Assembly (NCBI RefSeq): GCF_000725345.1
Contig: NZ_CP008852.1
Location: 1,765,693-1,829,692 of the forward strand
Length of the DNA stretch: 64,000 nt
From: Pelosinus sp. UFO1
Lineage (GTDB): Bacteria > Bacillota > Negativicutes > DSM-13327
Direction: 5' to 3'
The notes under the pieces are model-generated. The model saw only the letters and a program-made list of their open reading frames with translations. It made no database searches and was not told the DNA's origin. The position numbers were made by a program, and so were the translations under genes. This document shows positions 27,742 through 38,471 of the stretch, one piece after another (within the stretch, counting starts at the first letter, position 1; the number at the start of each line of letters is the position of its first letter).

Positions 27742-28802
27742 AAGGGAAACTTATATTAGAAGACGGTTCCGTGTTTTACGGAAATCTGGTAGCAGATAGT
27801 AGTGCCGTTGGAGAAGTAGTATTTAATACAGGGATGACAGGATACCAAGAAATACTAACTGACCCGTCTTATTGCGGTCAGATCGTAACCTTGACCTATC
27901 CTCTCATTGGAAACTATGGCGTGGCAGATCTGTTCGAACAGTCAAGAAAATCATTTGTTCGCGGGTTTATTATTAGCGAACTTTGTGAGGAACCAAGTAA
28001 TTATCAGTGTGAAAACACATTGACCAAATATTTAACGGATCATAATATTCCGTGTATATATGGAGTGGATACTCGCGCAATCACGCGGCGTATTCGTGCC
28101 AATGGAACGATGAAAGGTGTTATTGTTCCAGCAGAAACAAGTGAAGAAGAAATCAAAAAATATTTCGCAGTACTTCCTGAAATGAAAGAAGTACAGGAAG
28201 TTACCACTCCTGAAATATATAAGATTGAAAATAAAGGCCCTCATGTAGTAGTAATGGATTTTGGTATTAAAAACAACATCTTACGTTCTCTTCATCATTT
28301 AGGTTGTAATTTAACGGTTGTGCCAGCAGATACTACAGCTGAGAACATTATGAACTTAAAACCTGATGGCGTCTTTTTGTCAAATGGGCCAGGAGACCCC
28401 AAAGATGTACCCTATGCCATTGAAGCGATTAAAGAATTAATAGACAAAAAACCGATTTTTGGTATTTGCTTAGGCCACCAATTATTAGCTTTAGCGTTAG
28501 GTGCAGATACCTATAAATTGAAATTTGGTCATAGAGGTTCCAATCAACCGGTAAAGAACTTGTTAACGGGCAGAGTGCATATTACCTCTCAAAATCATGG
28601 ATATGCAGTTGAGGAATCTTCCTTTGAAAATTTGGATGTATGTATTAGCCATAGGGCTGTAAATGATAATACAGTAGAAGGTATGCGCCATAAAAGCTTG
28701 CCAGTCTTCTCTGTACAATATCATCCTGAAGCATCGCCAGGGCCAGATGATAGCACGTATTTATTTGAAGAATTTATGGCGCTGTTGCCGAAGGGAGTTT
28801 AA
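27738..28802 (+). CDS. carA: Carbamoyl phosphate synthase small (glutaminase) subunit
   Basis: 354 residues. The N-terminal CPSase small-chain domain ([21 protein letters not shown]) precedes a class I amidotransferase with Cys in [13 protein letters not shown] and His-Glu in QYHPEASPG. It supplies ammonia from glutamine to CarB. Of two in-frame ATGs, 27738 has the better spacing to GGCGAGG; 27732 is possible. Overlaps pyrC by 4 bases. Confidence 0.97.
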   Translation: MKGKLILEDGSVFYGNLVADSSAVGEVVFNTGMTGYQEILTDPSYCGQIVTLTYPLIGNYGVADLFEQSRKSFVRGFIISELCEEPSNYQCENTLTKYLTDHNIPCIYGVDTRAITRRIRANGTMKGVIVPAETSEEEIKKYFAVLPEMKEVQEVTTPEIYKIENKGPHVVVMDFGIKNNILRSLHHLGCNLTVVPADTTAENIMNLKPDGVFLSNGPGDPKDVPYAIEAIKELIDKKPIFGICLGHQLLALALGADTYKLKFGHRGSNQPVKNLLTGRVHITSQNHGYAVEESSFENLDVCISHRAVNDNTVEGMRHKSLPVFSVQYHPEASPGPDDSTYLFEEFMALLPKGV

Positions 28803-28804
28803 TT

Positions 28805-31800
28805 ATGCCGAAGAAGGAATATCTTAAAAAAGTCATGGTAATCGGTTCAGGGCCTATCGTTATTGGGCAGGCTGCAGAATTTGATTATGCAGGTACCCAA
28901 GCGTGCCGTGCACTAAAAGAAGAGGGATTGGAGGTAATATTGGTTAACAGTAATCCAGCAACGATTATGACAGATACCAATATTGCTGACCGTGTATATA
29001 TAGAGCCTCTAACTCCAGATTTTTTGGAAGCAATTATCGCAAAAGAACGTCCAGACGGTCTATTAGCTACATTAGGAGGGCAGGCCGGGCTAAATTTAGC
29101 TGTTAACTTATATGAAAATGGCGTACTCTCCAATTTTAATGTAGAACTACTTGGAACCTCACTGGAAGCAATCAAAAAGGCAGAAGACCGTGAATTATTT
29201 AAAGCAACGATGCAATCCATTGGCCAACCTGTTCCAGAAAGTATTACTGTAGAAGATGTAGAAAGTGCCTGCGAATTTGCAAGGCAAATCGGTTACCCTA
29301 TTATTGTGCGTCCTGCTTATACCATGGGGGGAGCTGGCGGCGGTATTGTAGATAACGAAAACGACCTGATTGATGTCGTAATTCGTGGATTGAAATATAG
29401 TATGATTGGTCAGGTTTTAATTGAACGAAGTGTGGCTGGTTGGAAAGAGATTGAATATGAAGTCATGCGTGATGCTGCAGACAACTGTATTGTTGTGTGT
29501 AATATGGAAAACTTTGATCCAGTCGGCGTTCATACTGGAGATAGTATTGTAGTAGCTCCTTCTCAAACTCTGAGTGATCATGAATATCAAATGCTTAGAA
29601 CTGCTTCTTTAAAAATCATTCGTGAACTCGGAATTGAAGGCGGTTGCAATGCCCAATATGCCCTTGATCCTCATAGTAGTCAATATTACGTTATTGAAGT
29701 AAATCCTCGGGTTAGTCGTTCCAGTGCGTTAGCTTCTAAAGCCACAGGATATCCTATTGCGAAAGTTGCCAGTAAGATTGCGATTGGTTACAACCTTGAT
29801 GAAATACAAAATGCAGTCACGAAAAAAACCATGGCATGTTTTGAGCCTACATTAGATTATTTGGTAGTAAAATTCCCGCGTTGGCCTTTCGATAAATTCA
29901 TGTTTGCCGATAGAATACTTGGCACACAAATGAAAGCTACAGGGGAAGTCATGTCCATTGACCGTTCCTTTGAAGGCGCCTTGTTAAAAGCAGTACGTTC
30001 ACTAGAAATTGGACTCAATCATTTGCAGATACCTGAAATGGCGAACTTATCAACAGAAGAAGTACACAAAAAGCTAACCGTTGCCAATGATGAACGTATA
30101 TTTATGATAGCAGAGGCATTGCGTAGGGGTATTTCAGTTGATGAAATCCATCGCATTACTAGTATTAACACCTTTTTCTTAAATAAGATTAAAAATATTA
30201 TAGCTATGGAAGTATTGCTTAAAACAGAGGAGATATCCTCCGAACGTATGTTAAAAGCAAAAAAAATGGGCTTTACCGACAGGACCATCGCTGCATTATC
30301 TTCTAGTTCAATAGAAGAAATCAGAACTTCTCGCAAACAACAAGGTATTGTACCTTCCTATAAAATGGTAGATACTTGTGCCGCTGAGTTTGAAGCGGAT
30401 ACACCTTATTATTACTCTACCTATGCCCAAGAAGATGAAGTGACAGTCTCGGAAAAACGTAAGGTTATGGTTTTAGGTTCAGGCCCTATTCGTATCGGGC
30501 AGGGTGTAGAGTTTGACTATTGCTCTGTACATTCTGTTTGGGCTCTTAGAGAGATGGGCTTAGAATCTATTATCGTTAATAATAATCCTGAAACGGTAAG
30601 TACCGATTTTGATACAGCAGATCGTCTTTATTTTGAACCTTTGACTCCTGAAGATGTAATGAACATTATTGATAAAGAAAAACCAGAAGGTGTTATTGTA
30701 CAGTTTGGAGGGCAGACAGCAATTAACTTGGCTCAGCCTTTAGCAAAAGCTGGTGTTAAAATATTAGGTACCAGTGTAGATAACATAGATCGGGCGGAAG
30801 ATAGAGAACGCTTTGATGAGCTTCTTGAAGCAAATAACATTCCAAGACCTCAAGGTGGTACAGTCACGAATGGGGCAGATGCTGTTATAGAAGCAGCTAA
30901 GATTGGTTATCCAGTTGTAGTAAGGCCTTCCTATGTACTAGGCGGTCGTGCCATGGAGATTGTTTATACGGAAGCAGAATTAAAAGACTATATGACAAGA
31001 GCGGTTAAAGCTTCACCTGAGCATCCTGTATTAGTAGATCGTTATATGCAAGGTACAGAGGTAGAAGTGGATGCCATTTCTGACGGTAAAGATGTCTTTA
31101 TCCCAGGTATTATGGAGCATGTGGAACGAGCCGGGGTGCATTCAGGTGATAGTATCGCTGTATACCCAACTAAGAGCTTGTCACCTGCCATTATTAATAC
31201 AATCGTGGACTATACAACTAGGCTGGCAGTTGGCTTAGAGGTCAAAGGACTTATTAATATTCAATATGTAGTAGTAGACGAAAACGTCTATGTTATTGAG
31301 GTAAATCCACGTTCTAGCCGTACCATTCCTTTCTTAAGTAAAGTAACAGATGTGCCAATGGTAAATGTAGCTACTCGCGTAGCTATGGGGGAAAGCCTTG
31401 CTTCTCTTGGCTATAAATCTGGTTTGTTACCGTCTAAACCATATACGGCAGTTAAAGCACCAGTTTTCTCTTTCTCTAAGATGCAGCAAGTAGATATATC
31501 CTTAGGGCCAGAAATGAAATCTACTGGCGAAGTTATGGGGATTGATTATCATTATGCCAGAGCCTTATACAAAGCCATTACAGGTGCTGGGATGAACGTG
31601 CCTGAATACGGAACGGTATTATTCACCGTAGCAGACAAAGATAAAGAAGAGGGCGGGGAACTAGCAAAAAACCTTGCGGATCTTGGATATCATTTAGTAG
31701 CGACGGGTGGTACTGCGAAACATCTGCAGTCTTTAGGACTAACTGTCAATACTGTGGATAAAGTTCATGAACATAAACCTGACATTATTCAGATGATCAA

Positions 31801-32026
31801 AACAGGAAAAATTAACATGGTTATCAATACGCTGACCCATGGCAAAGAACCAGAGCGCGATGGCTACAAAATTCGTCGAGCAACAGTAGAACATGCTATT
31901 CCTTGTTTTACTTCTATGGATACAGCAAAGGCAGTGTTAGAGGTTCTCACCTTCATGCGGGAACGTCGCTTGTCTTACGTATTAGCAATACAAGATTATG
32001 TAGGTGGAGGGGATAGCCTTGCCTAA
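28805..32026 (+). CDS. carB: Carbamoyl phosphate synthase large subunit
   Basis: 1073 residues, the normal full length. Two homologous ATP-grasp synthetase halves (each starting [14 protein letters not shown] or [14 protein letters not shown], at about residues 8 and 555) are followed by an MGS-like allosteric domain (about 940-1073). It makes carbamoyl phosphate from bicarbonate, ammonia and two ATP. Begins 2 bases after carA. Its end overlaps pyrK. Confidence 0.98.
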   Translation: MPKKEYLKKVMVIGSGPIVIGQAAEFDYAGTQACRALKEEGLEVILVNSNPATIMTDTNIADRVYIEPLTPDFLEAIIAKERPDGLLATLGGQAGLNLAVNLYENGVLSNFNVELLGTSLEAIKKAEDRELFKATMQSIGQPVPESITVEDVESACEFARQIGYPIIVRPAYTMGGAGGGIVDNENDLIDVVIRGLKYSMIGQVLIERSVAGWKEIEYEVMRDAADNCIVVCNMENFDPVGVHTGDSIVVAPSQTLSDHEYQMLRTASLKIIRELGIEGGCNAQYALDPHSSQYYVIEVNPRVSRSSALASKATGYPIAKVASKIAIGYNLDEIQNAVTKKTMACFEPTLDYLVVKFPRWPFDKFMFADRILGTQMKATGEVMSIDRSFEGALLKAVRSLEIGLNHLQIPEMANLSTEEVHKKLTVANDERIFMIAEALRRGISVDEIHRITSINTFFLNKIKNIIAMEVLLKTEEISSERMLKAKKMGFTDRTIAALSSSSIEEIRTSRKQQGIVPSYKMVDTCAAEFEADTPYYYSTYAQEDEVTVSEKRKVMVLGSGPIRIGQGVEFDYCSVHSVWALREMGLESIIVNNNPETVSTDFDTADRLYFEPLTPEDVMNIIDKEKPEGVIVQFGGQTAINLAQPLAKAGVKILGTSVDNIDRAEDRERFDELLEANNIPRPQGGTVTNGADAVIEAAKIGYPVVVRPSYVLGGRAMEIVYTEAELKDYMTRAVKASPEHPVLVDRYMQGTEVEVDAISDGKDVFIPGIMEHVERAGVHSGDSIAVYPTKSLSPAIINTIVDYTTRLAVGLEVKGLINIQYVVVDENVYVIEVNPRSSRTIPFLSKVTDVPMVNVATRVAMGESLASLGYKSGLLPSKPYTAVKAPVFSFSKMQQVDISLGPEMKSTGEVMGIDYHYARALYKAITGAGMNVPEYGTVLFTVADKDKEEGGELAKNLADLGYHLVATGGTAKHLQSLGLTVNTVDKVHEHKPDIIQMIKTGKINMVINTLTHGKEPERDGYKIRRATVEHAIPCFTSMDTAKAVLEVLTFMRERRLSYVLAIQDYVGGGDSLA

Positions 32027-32786
32027 ACTAGTGGTAGAAGCTCAGATTGTACGTAATAGTGAGATTGGCAATCAGGTGAAAGAATTAGTCCTATACGCCC
32101 CAGAAATTGCCACAATGGCAAAACCAGGACAATTTCTTCATGTGAGAGTGGCTAAGTCCTATCATCCCTTGCTGCGTCGACCCCTGAGCATTTCTGGCGC
32201 AGATAGAGAGGCTGGAACAGTTAGTACAATTTACCGGATAGTCGGACAAGGTACCGCTTACTTGGCGACCTTAGATACTAAGGATTCTGTAGACTGTATG
32301 GGTCCCTTGGGCAATGGTTTTACAATACAAGGTCAACGCCCTTTGTTAGTTGGTGGGGGAATGGGATTGGCGCCGCTAGTTTATCTAGCTGGTGCCTTAT
32401 GCCCACGCCCTAGTGAGGTATTAATGGGCGGTCGTACAAAAGAAGAAATGTTTTGGCTTAGTATGTTCCATAACATGTGTAATAATATCCACGTAACAAC
32501 AGATGATGGTACGTTAGGAAGTACTGGTGTAACATTAGATATATTGCCTGAGTTATTGAAAAAATCCACTTTTGATATAATTTACACTTGCGGCCCCCGG
32601 GTTATGATGGAGGGGGTAGCGAGACTTGCCGAAGAACACAATATTCCTTGTCAAGTTTCTTTAGAGGACTTCATGGCCTGTGGTATTGGAGGCTGTTTGT
32701 CCTGTACTTGTGCCACTAATGATGGGACGCGAAAAAAAGTATGTACGGATGGTCCTGTTTTTTGGGCTCAGGAGGTGATTTCATGA
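32019..32786 (+). CDS. pyrK: Dihydroorotate dehydrogenase electron-transfer subunit
   Basis: 255 residues from TTG with GGAGGGG upstream, overlapping the carB end. FAD-binding [11 protein letters not shown]-binding GGGMGLAPL and a C-terminal 2Fe-2S cluster motif ([11 protein letters not shown]..., then C in [10 protein letters not shown]) mark PyrK. It passes electrons from the PyrD flavin to NAD+, making the type 1B enzyme. Confidence 0.96.
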   Translation: MPKLVVEAQIVRNSEIGNQVKELVLYAPEIATMAKPGQFLHVRVAKSYHPLLRRPLSISGADREAGTVSTIYRIVGQGTAYLATLDTKDSVDCMGPLGNGFTIQGQRPLLVGGGMGLAPLVYLAGALCPRPSEVLMGGRTKEEMFWLSMFHNMCNNIHVTTDDGTLGSTGVTLDILPELLKKSTFDIIYTCGPRVMMEGVARLAEEHNIPCQVSLEDFMACGIGGCLSCTCATNDGTRKKVCTDGPVFWAQEVIS

Positions 32787-33721
32787 GTAGAGGGCAAGAA
32801 TGCTGTACTCAGAAGGATATGCTTTCCGTAAGTATAGCCGGAATTAAAATGAAAACTCCCGTTATGACCGCTTCTGGAACCTTTGGTTTTGGGCTGGAAT
32901 ATACGGACTATGTAGATTTAAACAAGATTGGTGCGCTAGTTGTGAAAGGGACAACCCTGGCACCACGTTCAGGAAATAATGGGCGGCGTATTGCTGAGAC
33001 GCCAGCTGGTATGCTAAATTCCATTGGTCTAGAAAATCCAGGGGTAGATGAATTTTTAGCTAATACATTACCACGATTATCAGAATATGATGTGCCTGTT
33101 ATTGTGAATATGTCAGGTAATACAGTGGAAGAATATGGGCAATTAGCTGCTCGTCTTTCGGTTAAAGGTGTTGCAGGAGTAGAACTTAATATTTCTTGTC
33201 CTAATGTAAAAGAAGGTGGCATTGCTTTTGGAACGAATTGCGATAGTGCCTCTGCCGTAGTACGGCAGGTAAAAGAGAATACCAATCTACCAGTCATTGT
33301 AAAGTTATCTCCCAATGTAACGGATATTGTTGCTATGGCTCAGGCAGTAGAAGCAGCTGGAGCAGATGCAATATCCCTTATTAATACCTTACTAGGAATG
33401 TCTATTGATATTCATAAATGGCGTCCTGTATTAGGTAATGTGGTGGGGGGGTTATCAGGACCGGCAGTAAAACCAATTGCGGTACGTATGGTATGGCAAG
33501 TTGCCCAAGCTGTTAGCGTACCTATCATTGGTATGGGTGGAATTATGACAGCGGAAGATGCGATTGAGTTTATGTTGGCAGGGGCTAGTGCTATAGCCGT
33601 AGGCACGGCTAACTTTGTTGATCCCCGTGCATCTCAATCCGTAGCAGATGGTATTAAAGACTATCTCGCGCAACGTGGTTTAACCCATGTTGGCCAATTA
33701 GTAGGTAAAGTCAGTATATAA
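32783..33721 (+). CDS. pyrD: Dihydroorotate dehydrogenase, type 1B catalytic subunit
   Basis: 312 residues. Active-site Cys lies in [14 protein letters not shown], the type 1B signature; substrate loop [10 protein letters not shown] and FMN site [22 protein letters not shown] follow. GGAGGTGATTTC precedes the ATG at 32783, which overlaps the pyrK stop (ATGA). It oxidises dihydroorotate to orotate with PyrK. Confidence 0.97.
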   Translation: MSRGQECCTQKDMLSVSIAGIKMKTPVMTASGTFGFGLEYTDYVDLNKIGALVVKGTTLAPRSGNNGRRIAETPAGMLNSIGLENPGVDEFLANTLPRLSEYDVPVIVNMSGNTVEEYGQLAARLSVKGVAGVELNISCPNVKEGGIAFGTNCDSASAVVRQVKENTNLPVIVKLSPNVTDIVAMAQAVEAAGADAISLINTLLGMSIDIHKWRPVLGNVVGGLSGPAVKPIAVRMVWQVAQAVSVPIIGMGGIMTAEDAIEFMLAGASAIAVGTANFVDPRASQSVADGIKDYLAQRGLTHVGQLVGKVSI

Positions 33722-33739
33722 AATATTGGATGTGAGTGA

Positions 33740-34465
33740 ATGAACGGTGATAAACGTTTAATCGTAGCCTTAGATGTTCATAGTATGGAAAAGGTACAGC
33801 AACTTGTGGAGCAACTAGGTGATTCTGTTAATTACTATAAAGTAGGTATGGAACTTTTCTATAGTGTGGGAAGTCAAGTTATCACCTATTTGCGCCAACA
33901 AACCAAAGATATTTTTCTAGATTTGAAATTACATGACATACCGAACACGGTAGGGCAAGGATTAGCTTCTTTGACAGAATTAGGTGCAAACATGCTAAAT
34001 GTGCATGCATCCGGTGGATTTACTATGATGCAAACTGCAGCGAAAGCTGTAAAGAATAAAGCGGAACAGATGAATATTTGCCCACCTAAGTTAATTGCTG
34101 TTACTGTGCTGACTAGCATGAATCAAGAAGAATGGTCAACCCTTGGATTTGACTCAGAGTTATCTGGACAGGTAGTTCACTTAGCTAAGTTGGCACAAAA
34201 AGCGGGTTTAGATGGAGTTGTAGCATCACCACAAGAAGCGGCACAAATTCGCGTTGCATGTGGTAATGACTTTATAATAGTTACTCCTGGTATTAGACCA
34301 AGTGGAGCAGCGATTAACGACCAGAGCCGTATTGCTACACCAGCTGGTGCGCTTTTAAATGGGGCTAATCACTTAGTGATTGGGCGCCCGATTACTGGAG
34401 TAAGCGATCCAAGGCAAGCCGCAGAAGATATTTTAAAAGAAATGAGGGACTATAGTCATGAATGA
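33740..34465 (+). CDS. pyrF: Orotidine 5'-phosphate decarboxylase
   Basis: 241 residues. The catalytic Asp-Lys-Asp array is in FLDLKLHDIPNTV; PGIRP and NHLVIGRPITG bind the phosphate. It converts OMP to UMP, the last step of the pathway. Overlaps pyrE by 8 bases. Confidence 0.97.
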   Translation: MNGDKRLIVALDVHSMEKVQQLVEQLGDSVNYYKVGMELFYSVGSQVITYLRQQTKDIFLDLKLHDIPNTVGQGLASLTELGANMLNVHASGGFTMMQTAAKAVKNKAEQMNICPPKLIAVTVLTSMNQEEWSTLGFDSELSGQVVHLAKLAQKAGLDGVVASPQEAAQIRVACGNDFIIVTPGIRPSGAAINDQSRIATPAGALLNGANHLVIGRPITGVSDPRQAAEDILKEMRDYSHE

Positions 34466-35030
34466 AACACAAGTAAGACAATTGTTTGTTGATACAGGTG
34501 CCATCCTGGAAGGACATTTTTTATTAACGTCAGGATTACATAGCCCTTTATATGTTGAGAAATTTCAAGTACTGCAATACCCAGAACATACAGCAGCCTT
34601 GTGTAAAGCACTAGCAGAACGGTTCGTTCATGATCAAGTGGAATTAGTAATTGGCCCTGTTACTGGTGGGATCTTACTGGCCCATGAGGTTGGGAAGAAT
34701 CTTGGCACTCGTGCTATCTTTACAGAACGTGAAAATGGTAAAATGACCTTACGGCGTGGGTTTACCATAAAACCTGGTGAACGGGTATTAATCGTAGAAG
34801 ATATTGTTACTACAGGTGGTTCTGTGCAAGAGGTTTTAGATGTTGTCCGTGAACATGGCGGTACACCTGTAGGTGTAGGTATATTAGTAGATCGGAGTGG
34901 TGGCAAAGCCGACTTTGGTGTGCCTCATCAAGCTTTATTGCATTTAACGGTGGAGACACACCAGCCTGACAATTGTCCCCTGTGTGCCCAAGGAAATCCA
35001 ATAACAAAACGTGGCAGCCGTAAGTTATAA
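34458..35030 (+). CDS. pyrE: Orotate phosphoribosyltransferase
   Basis: 190 residues. PRPP loop VLIVEDIVTTGGSVQE and FTERENGKMTLRRGF lid loop intact. The C-terminal tail DNCPLCAQGNPITKRGS has a Cys pair seen in some bacterial PyrE proteins. Last gene of the operon, followed by a terminator at 35039-35082. Confidence 0.96.
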   Translation: MNETQVRQLFVDTGAILEGHFLLTSGLHSPLYVEKFQVLQYPEHTAALCKALAERFVHDQVELVIGPVTGGILLAHEVGKNLGTRAIFTERENGKMTLRRGFTIKPGERVLIVEDIVTTGGSVQEVLDVVREHGGTPVGVGILVDRSGGKADFGVPHQALLHLTVETHQPDNCPLCAQGNPITKRGSRKL

Positions 35031-35038
35031 AGGAAAAT

Positions 35039-35082
35039 TAAGATTCAGATGAACTTTAGTTCAATCTGAATCTTAGTCTTTA
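35039..35082 (+). terminator. Terminator of the pyr operon
   Basis: Long stem TAAGATTCAGAT..GAACT / AGTTC.ATCTGAATCTTA with a T-rich tail. Confidence 0.82.
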
Positions 35083-35158
35083 TAAAATAGTAAATGGTGA
35101 GTAAGTGAAAAACTAAAAAAAAATATAGGTAAATTAACATAATTCGTTAAAAAATGTC

Positions 35159-35187
35159 TTGCCATTAAGAACAAGTTGTGTTATTAT
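35159..35187 (+). promoter_or_regulatory. Promoter of the Asp-Gly-Trp tRNA cluster
   Basis: TTGCCA (35159-35164), 17-base spacer, TATTAT (35182-35187), 30 bases before tRNA-Asp. Confidence 0.65.
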
Positions 35188-35216
35188 TATCAAGTCGGTG
35201 GTTGACGCGACACAGT

Positions 35217-35292
35217 GGCCCAGTAGTTTAGCGGTTAGAATGCCGCCCTGTCACGGCGGAGGTCGTCGGTTCAAATCCGATCTGGGTCGCCA
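35217..35292 (+). tRNA. tRNA-Asp (GTC)
   Basis: Complete cloverleaf with anticodon GTC, acceptor GGCCCAG/CTGGGTC, discriminator G and encoded CCA. Identical copy at 54996. Confidence 0.97.
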
Positions 35293-35298
35293 TTTATT

Positions 35299-35373
35299 GC
35301 GGAAATAGCTCAGCGGTAGAGCATCGCCTTGCCAAGGCGAGGGTCGGGAGTTCGAATCTCCTTTTCCGCTCCA
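35299..35373 (+). tRNA. tRNA-Gly (GCC)
   Basis: Complete cloverleaf, anticodon GCC, encoded CCA. Identical copy at 55163. Confidence 0.97.
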
Positions 35374-35450
35374 TAGGGGTATAGCTCAATTGGTAGAGTA
35401 GCGGTCTCCAAAACCGTTGGTTGAGGGTTCAAGTCCTTCTGCCCCTGCCA
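35368..35450 (+). repeat. Left 83-bp direct repeat (att-like)
   Basis: Identical to 42957-43039; spans 7 bases upstream of tRNA-Trp through its CCA end. Confidence 0.92.
35375..35450 (+). tRNA. tRNA-Trp (CCA), left copy at island junction
   Basis: Complete cloverleaf with anticodon CCA and encoded 3' CCA. It is the last tRNA of the cluster and the integration target of the island; an identical copy lies at 42964-43039. Confidence 0.97.
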
Positions 35451-35462
35451 TATAACAAGGTG

Positions 35463-35492
35463 AAACGTCATTTTAAAAATGACGTTTTTTTT
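35463..35492 (+). terminator. Terminator of the left tRNA cluster
   Basis: Stem AAACGTCATTTT/AAAATGACGTTT followed by T8. Confidence 0.85.
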
Positions 35493-35502
35493 GTTTTTGG
35501 AT

Positions 35503-35517
35503 GTTTGGACATATACC
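35503..35517 (+). repeat. 15-bp island-end repeat, left copy
   Basis: GTTTGGACATATACC, repeated at 42873-42887 near the other end; possible recombinase or excisionase site, or a promoter -35 region. Confidence 0.5.
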
Positions 35518-35556
35518 CCCTAGTCTGTGTGTTGTAAAAAGACAGAGGGATTTTAA

Positions 35557-36486
35557 ATGTCAAAGATTAGAAGTTTAGTTTCAACAGATTCAAACAAATT
35601 TGATAAGCAAAATACCGTAGAACAATTTTTGGTTTTTTGTGAAACGTATGGACTTGGAAAGGATAGCTTACGAAGTCACAAGTATGCCTTAAATCAGTTT
35701 TTTGAGCAGTACACAGAAAAAAATATTGCAAACATTCCTGAAGTAAAAAAGGCGTTAACATCTGTGTTGAATGGTAAACAGGATGCATATTATAATAAAA
35801 CGCTAAATGCAATACGGAAATTTTCAATTATTGTATCGACGAAGGGTTGATGAAGACTAATCCTGCGATAAAACTAAAATATCGCAGACCAACGATTCAG
35901 GTAGTTGACCACTCAGAAAAAAACATTCGAGATTTCATGAATGCCATCGAAACAGACACCTTTGCAGGGCTGAGAGATTTTGCTTTTGTAAACATGATGT
36001 TAGATTGCGGTATAAGACCAAACGAAGCTTTGCAAATTAAACCTTCTGATGTTAATTTACAAGGCAGACAAATTAGAGTAAGACGTGAATATGCAAAAAC
36101 TAGGAAAGAAAGATATTTACCAATTTCCTTACAAGTGGTTGAAGTATTAAAGAAATTAATTTCTGTTAGACCTTCCGATTGGGAAACAGATGTTCCTGTG
36201 CTTTGTACTTATGATGGTCATAGAATGCCAGCGAGAGGAATGCAAGACAGATTTCGCAAATACTCGGCAAAAATCAATGTAGAAATAACACCTTACCATT
36301 TACGGCATGTTTTTGGATTGTTCTATGTTCGAAAATGGAGGTAGTGCATTTAGTTTACAAGCATTGTTGGGTCATGAAACTTTGGACATGACACGTGTGT
36401 ATGTAAACTTAGCTTCTGAAGATGTGCGAGAAAATCATGAAAAAGCAAGTCCGCTCAAAAATTTATCTGCTTCAAAAAAAGAATAA
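35557..36486 (+). pseudogene. Tyrosine recombinase (integrase) with two frameshifts
   Basis: Across three frames the stretch encodes a full-size protein of about 309 residues. The first part (97 codons) is a SAM-like core-binding domain. The second (to 36344) is the catalytic domain with Arg in CGIRPNEALQ and HLRH. The third (from 36325) carries LLGHETLDMTRVYVNL with the second His and the nucleophile Tyr. One break lies at a T4 run near 35822 (a base missing) and one near 36310-36325 by a T5 run. As written, no intact integrase is made; ribosomal slippage or sequencing error cannot be excluded. Confidence 0.85.
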
Positions 36487-36715
36487 TGAAAATCTAATAG
36501 TTTGTTATTTAATTAAAATATAGTATTTCATACAATCGCCTCATTTTTAAATTTACATCTATAGACGAAGTGATATGATTTATTATTTCGTTGCAGCAGT
36601 ATTATATTAATACAAAAATAGAATTAATTTGCTTATAATTTTGTTTACTATTTACCAAATCCCTACTTATTCAGTAAGAATTGTCTGATAGGAGTAATTA
36701 TTATAGAGTAGGATT
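36487..36715 (+). other. AT-rich gene-free stretch upstream of KAP gene
   Basis: About 230 bases between the integrase end and the KAP control region. No open frame, tRNA or strong hairpin seen. Confidence 0.5.
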
Positions 36716-36774
36716 TAACCATTAAGCGGTTAGGTGCTTCTATTTGTAGGATTTTGGTAATTTATATTGAATAT
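36716..36774 (+). promoter_or_regulatory. KAP gene promoter with inverted-repeat operator (copy 1)
   Basis: A 19-base motif with AACC/GGTT arms (36716-36734) is followed by TTGTAG, a 17-base spacer and TTGAAT (36767-36772). The 34-base block 36741-36774 is nearly repeated at 38404-38437, and the 19-base motif reappears there in inverted orientation with one mismatch. Confidence 0.65.
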
Positions 36775-36808
36775 ACTACATATATTACTTTGGCAAAGGA
36801 TGTTTTAT

Positions 36809-38320
36809 ATGCCTGACAATATATTAAAATTATTCAAATCTAATCGACATGAAATTCTGACAGAAGATAATGATTATCTTAATACAATACCAAAGGGTAA
36901 AATGATAAAGAATTTTATTGAAAAAATTAGTGGTCATACAGCAGCACAAGTTCAGATGATAGCACTATATGGAGATTGGGGAAGTGGCAAGACTTCATTA
37001 ATGCGGTGGATAGAAAAAGATTTATGTAAAGAAAGATTTTATCCTGTTTTCTTTGAAGCATGGAAACATGAAAATGATGAAAATTTGGCTTTGTCAATGG
37101 TGGATGTAATAAGTGTAAATAAAGAGACAGAACTAAAAGAAGTAGCAAATGAAGTTTTTTCAGCATTAAAAGGGATATTAAAAGGTGTTGCAAAAAGCAT
37201 TACATTAGAAGTTCCTGGAGCAAAAATTAATCTTGAAAAAATTGTACAGGAAGCAGAAAATTATTTAAAACCAGATGATATTACATTTTATAAAAAAATT
37301 GATAATTTTCAAATTGCATATAAAAAAATGGAAAATTCAATTTTGGGTAACGGTGAAAAAAAACTATTAATATTTATTGATGACTTAGACCGCTGTGAAC
37401 CTGAAAATGTATTAGCATTATTGTCTGCAATAAAACTATTTTTTACATTTGGTCAGAGAACTATATTTATGTGTGGATTAGATAAAGAAGCTGTTAATAA
37501 AGCCGTTCAACACAAATATGGACAAGTTTTAAAATCAGATGAATATTTAGAAAAAATCTTTGATATTTCCTTTTCTATGCCAAAAGAAATATATCTAAGA
37601 AGATTCTTGGAAACATATCTAATAAGCGAAAATAAGAGAGTTATCGAAGGGGTTAATACTATAGAAGGTAAAGAAAAAGAATATAAAACGTCAAACTTGG
37701 TTTCCGATTTTTTTGAAACTATTAAATTTGGTAATTCAAGACAATTAAGAAAAATTTTAAATAAATACATATTTATAAAATATTTAAAAGAACAAGATAT
37801 AGGTAATAATGATTTAATACCAAATTTAAATCAATCATTTTATGTTATTTTGACTCTATTTATTATAATTTTGTATGAATTTCATCCTGATTACTATAAT
37901 ATTATAAAAAACTATGATAATAAACTTATACATTATTCGAATACCATGAATTCGGATATAGATAACAATATAGAAAATGTCAAGTTTTATTTATTATCTA
38001 CTGCTATACAAACAATTAAAGAAATGAAATGTGAAAAACAAGTGCCAAGAGGAAAAGACCTAAATAAATTATCATCAGATGAACAGAAAAACTTTGAAAT
38101 ATTTAGATATAGTTTTCTTACTATTTTTGCACCGTTATCAAAGAAATATCTTATTCTTAATTATTCTTATCCAAATGCTTATATGAATCAATTTACCGAA
38201 CAAGATAATATTTTATCGAGATTTTGTATGTTTATTGAAAAGAATATAGATTGTGTACTTGAATGTAATGATGAATATATTTTATCAGATATATTTGCTA
38301 TGGCTGAATTATACTTATAA
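36809..38320 (+). CDS. KAP-family P-loop NTPase
   Basis: 503 residues. KAP-type STAND-like ATPase: Walker A GDWGSGKTS at residues 55-63, the KAP hallmark FFEAWKHE about 20 residues later, Walker B LLIFIDDLDRCEPENVL, and the downstream SNRQLRK-like NSRQLRKILNKY motif. The C-terminal part is mostly helical with one hydrophobic stretch (YVILTLFIIILYEF). KAP NTPases are membrane-associated; PifA of plasmid F, a phage-exclusion protein, belongs to the family. The ATG at 36809 has AAAGG 9 bases upstream; the longer frame from 36767 would start inside the promoter. Followed by its own terminator. Defence role is inference. Confidence 0.85.
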   Translation: MPDNILKLFKSNRHEILTEDNDYLNTIPKGKMIKNFIEKISGHTAAQVQMIALYGDWGSGKTSLMRWIEKDLCKERFYPVFFEAWKHENDENLALSMVDVISVNKETELKEVANEVFSALKGILKGVAKSITLEVPGAKINLEKIVQEAENYLKPDDITFYKKIDNFQIAYKKMENSILGNGEKKLLIFIDDLDRCEPENVLALLSAIKLFFTFGQRTIFMCGLDKEAVNKAVQHKYGQVLKSDEYLEKIFDISFSMPKEIYLRRFLETYLISENKRVIEGVNTIEGKEKEYKTSNLVSDFFETIKFGNSRQLRKILNKYIFIKYLKEQDIGNNDLIPNLNQSFYVILTLFIIILYEFHPDYYNIIKNYDNKLIHYSNTMNSDIDNNIENVKFYLLSTAIQTIKEMKCEKQVPRGKDLNKLSSDEQKNFEIFRYSFLTIFAPLSKKYLILNYSYPNAYMNQFTEQDNILSRFCMFIEKNIDCVLECNDEYILSDIFAMAELYL

Positions 38321-38328
38321 GTATCATA

Positions 38329-38358
38329 AACCTTGCATTTAATTGCAGGGTATTTTTT
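38329..38358 (+). terminator. Terminator of the KAP gene
   Basis: Stem ACCTTGCA/TGCAGGGT with a 6-base loop and T7. Confidence 0.82.
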
Positions 38359-38371
38359 TGTCCTAAACGCC

Positions 38372-38437
38372 CCTAACTGCTTAATGGTTAGATTTCACTT
38401 TCATATTTGTAGGATTTTGGTAATTAATGTAGAATAT
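38372..38437 (+). promoter_or_regulatory. Second copy of the KAP promoter/operator block
   Basis: The 19-base operator-like motif (38372-38390, inverted relative to copy 1) is followed by TTGTAG, 17 bases and TAGAAT. It drives the small gene at 38472. Confidence 0.65.
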
Positions 38438-38471
38438 GATATTTATGATTATTGGGGAAGGAGGATGAAAT

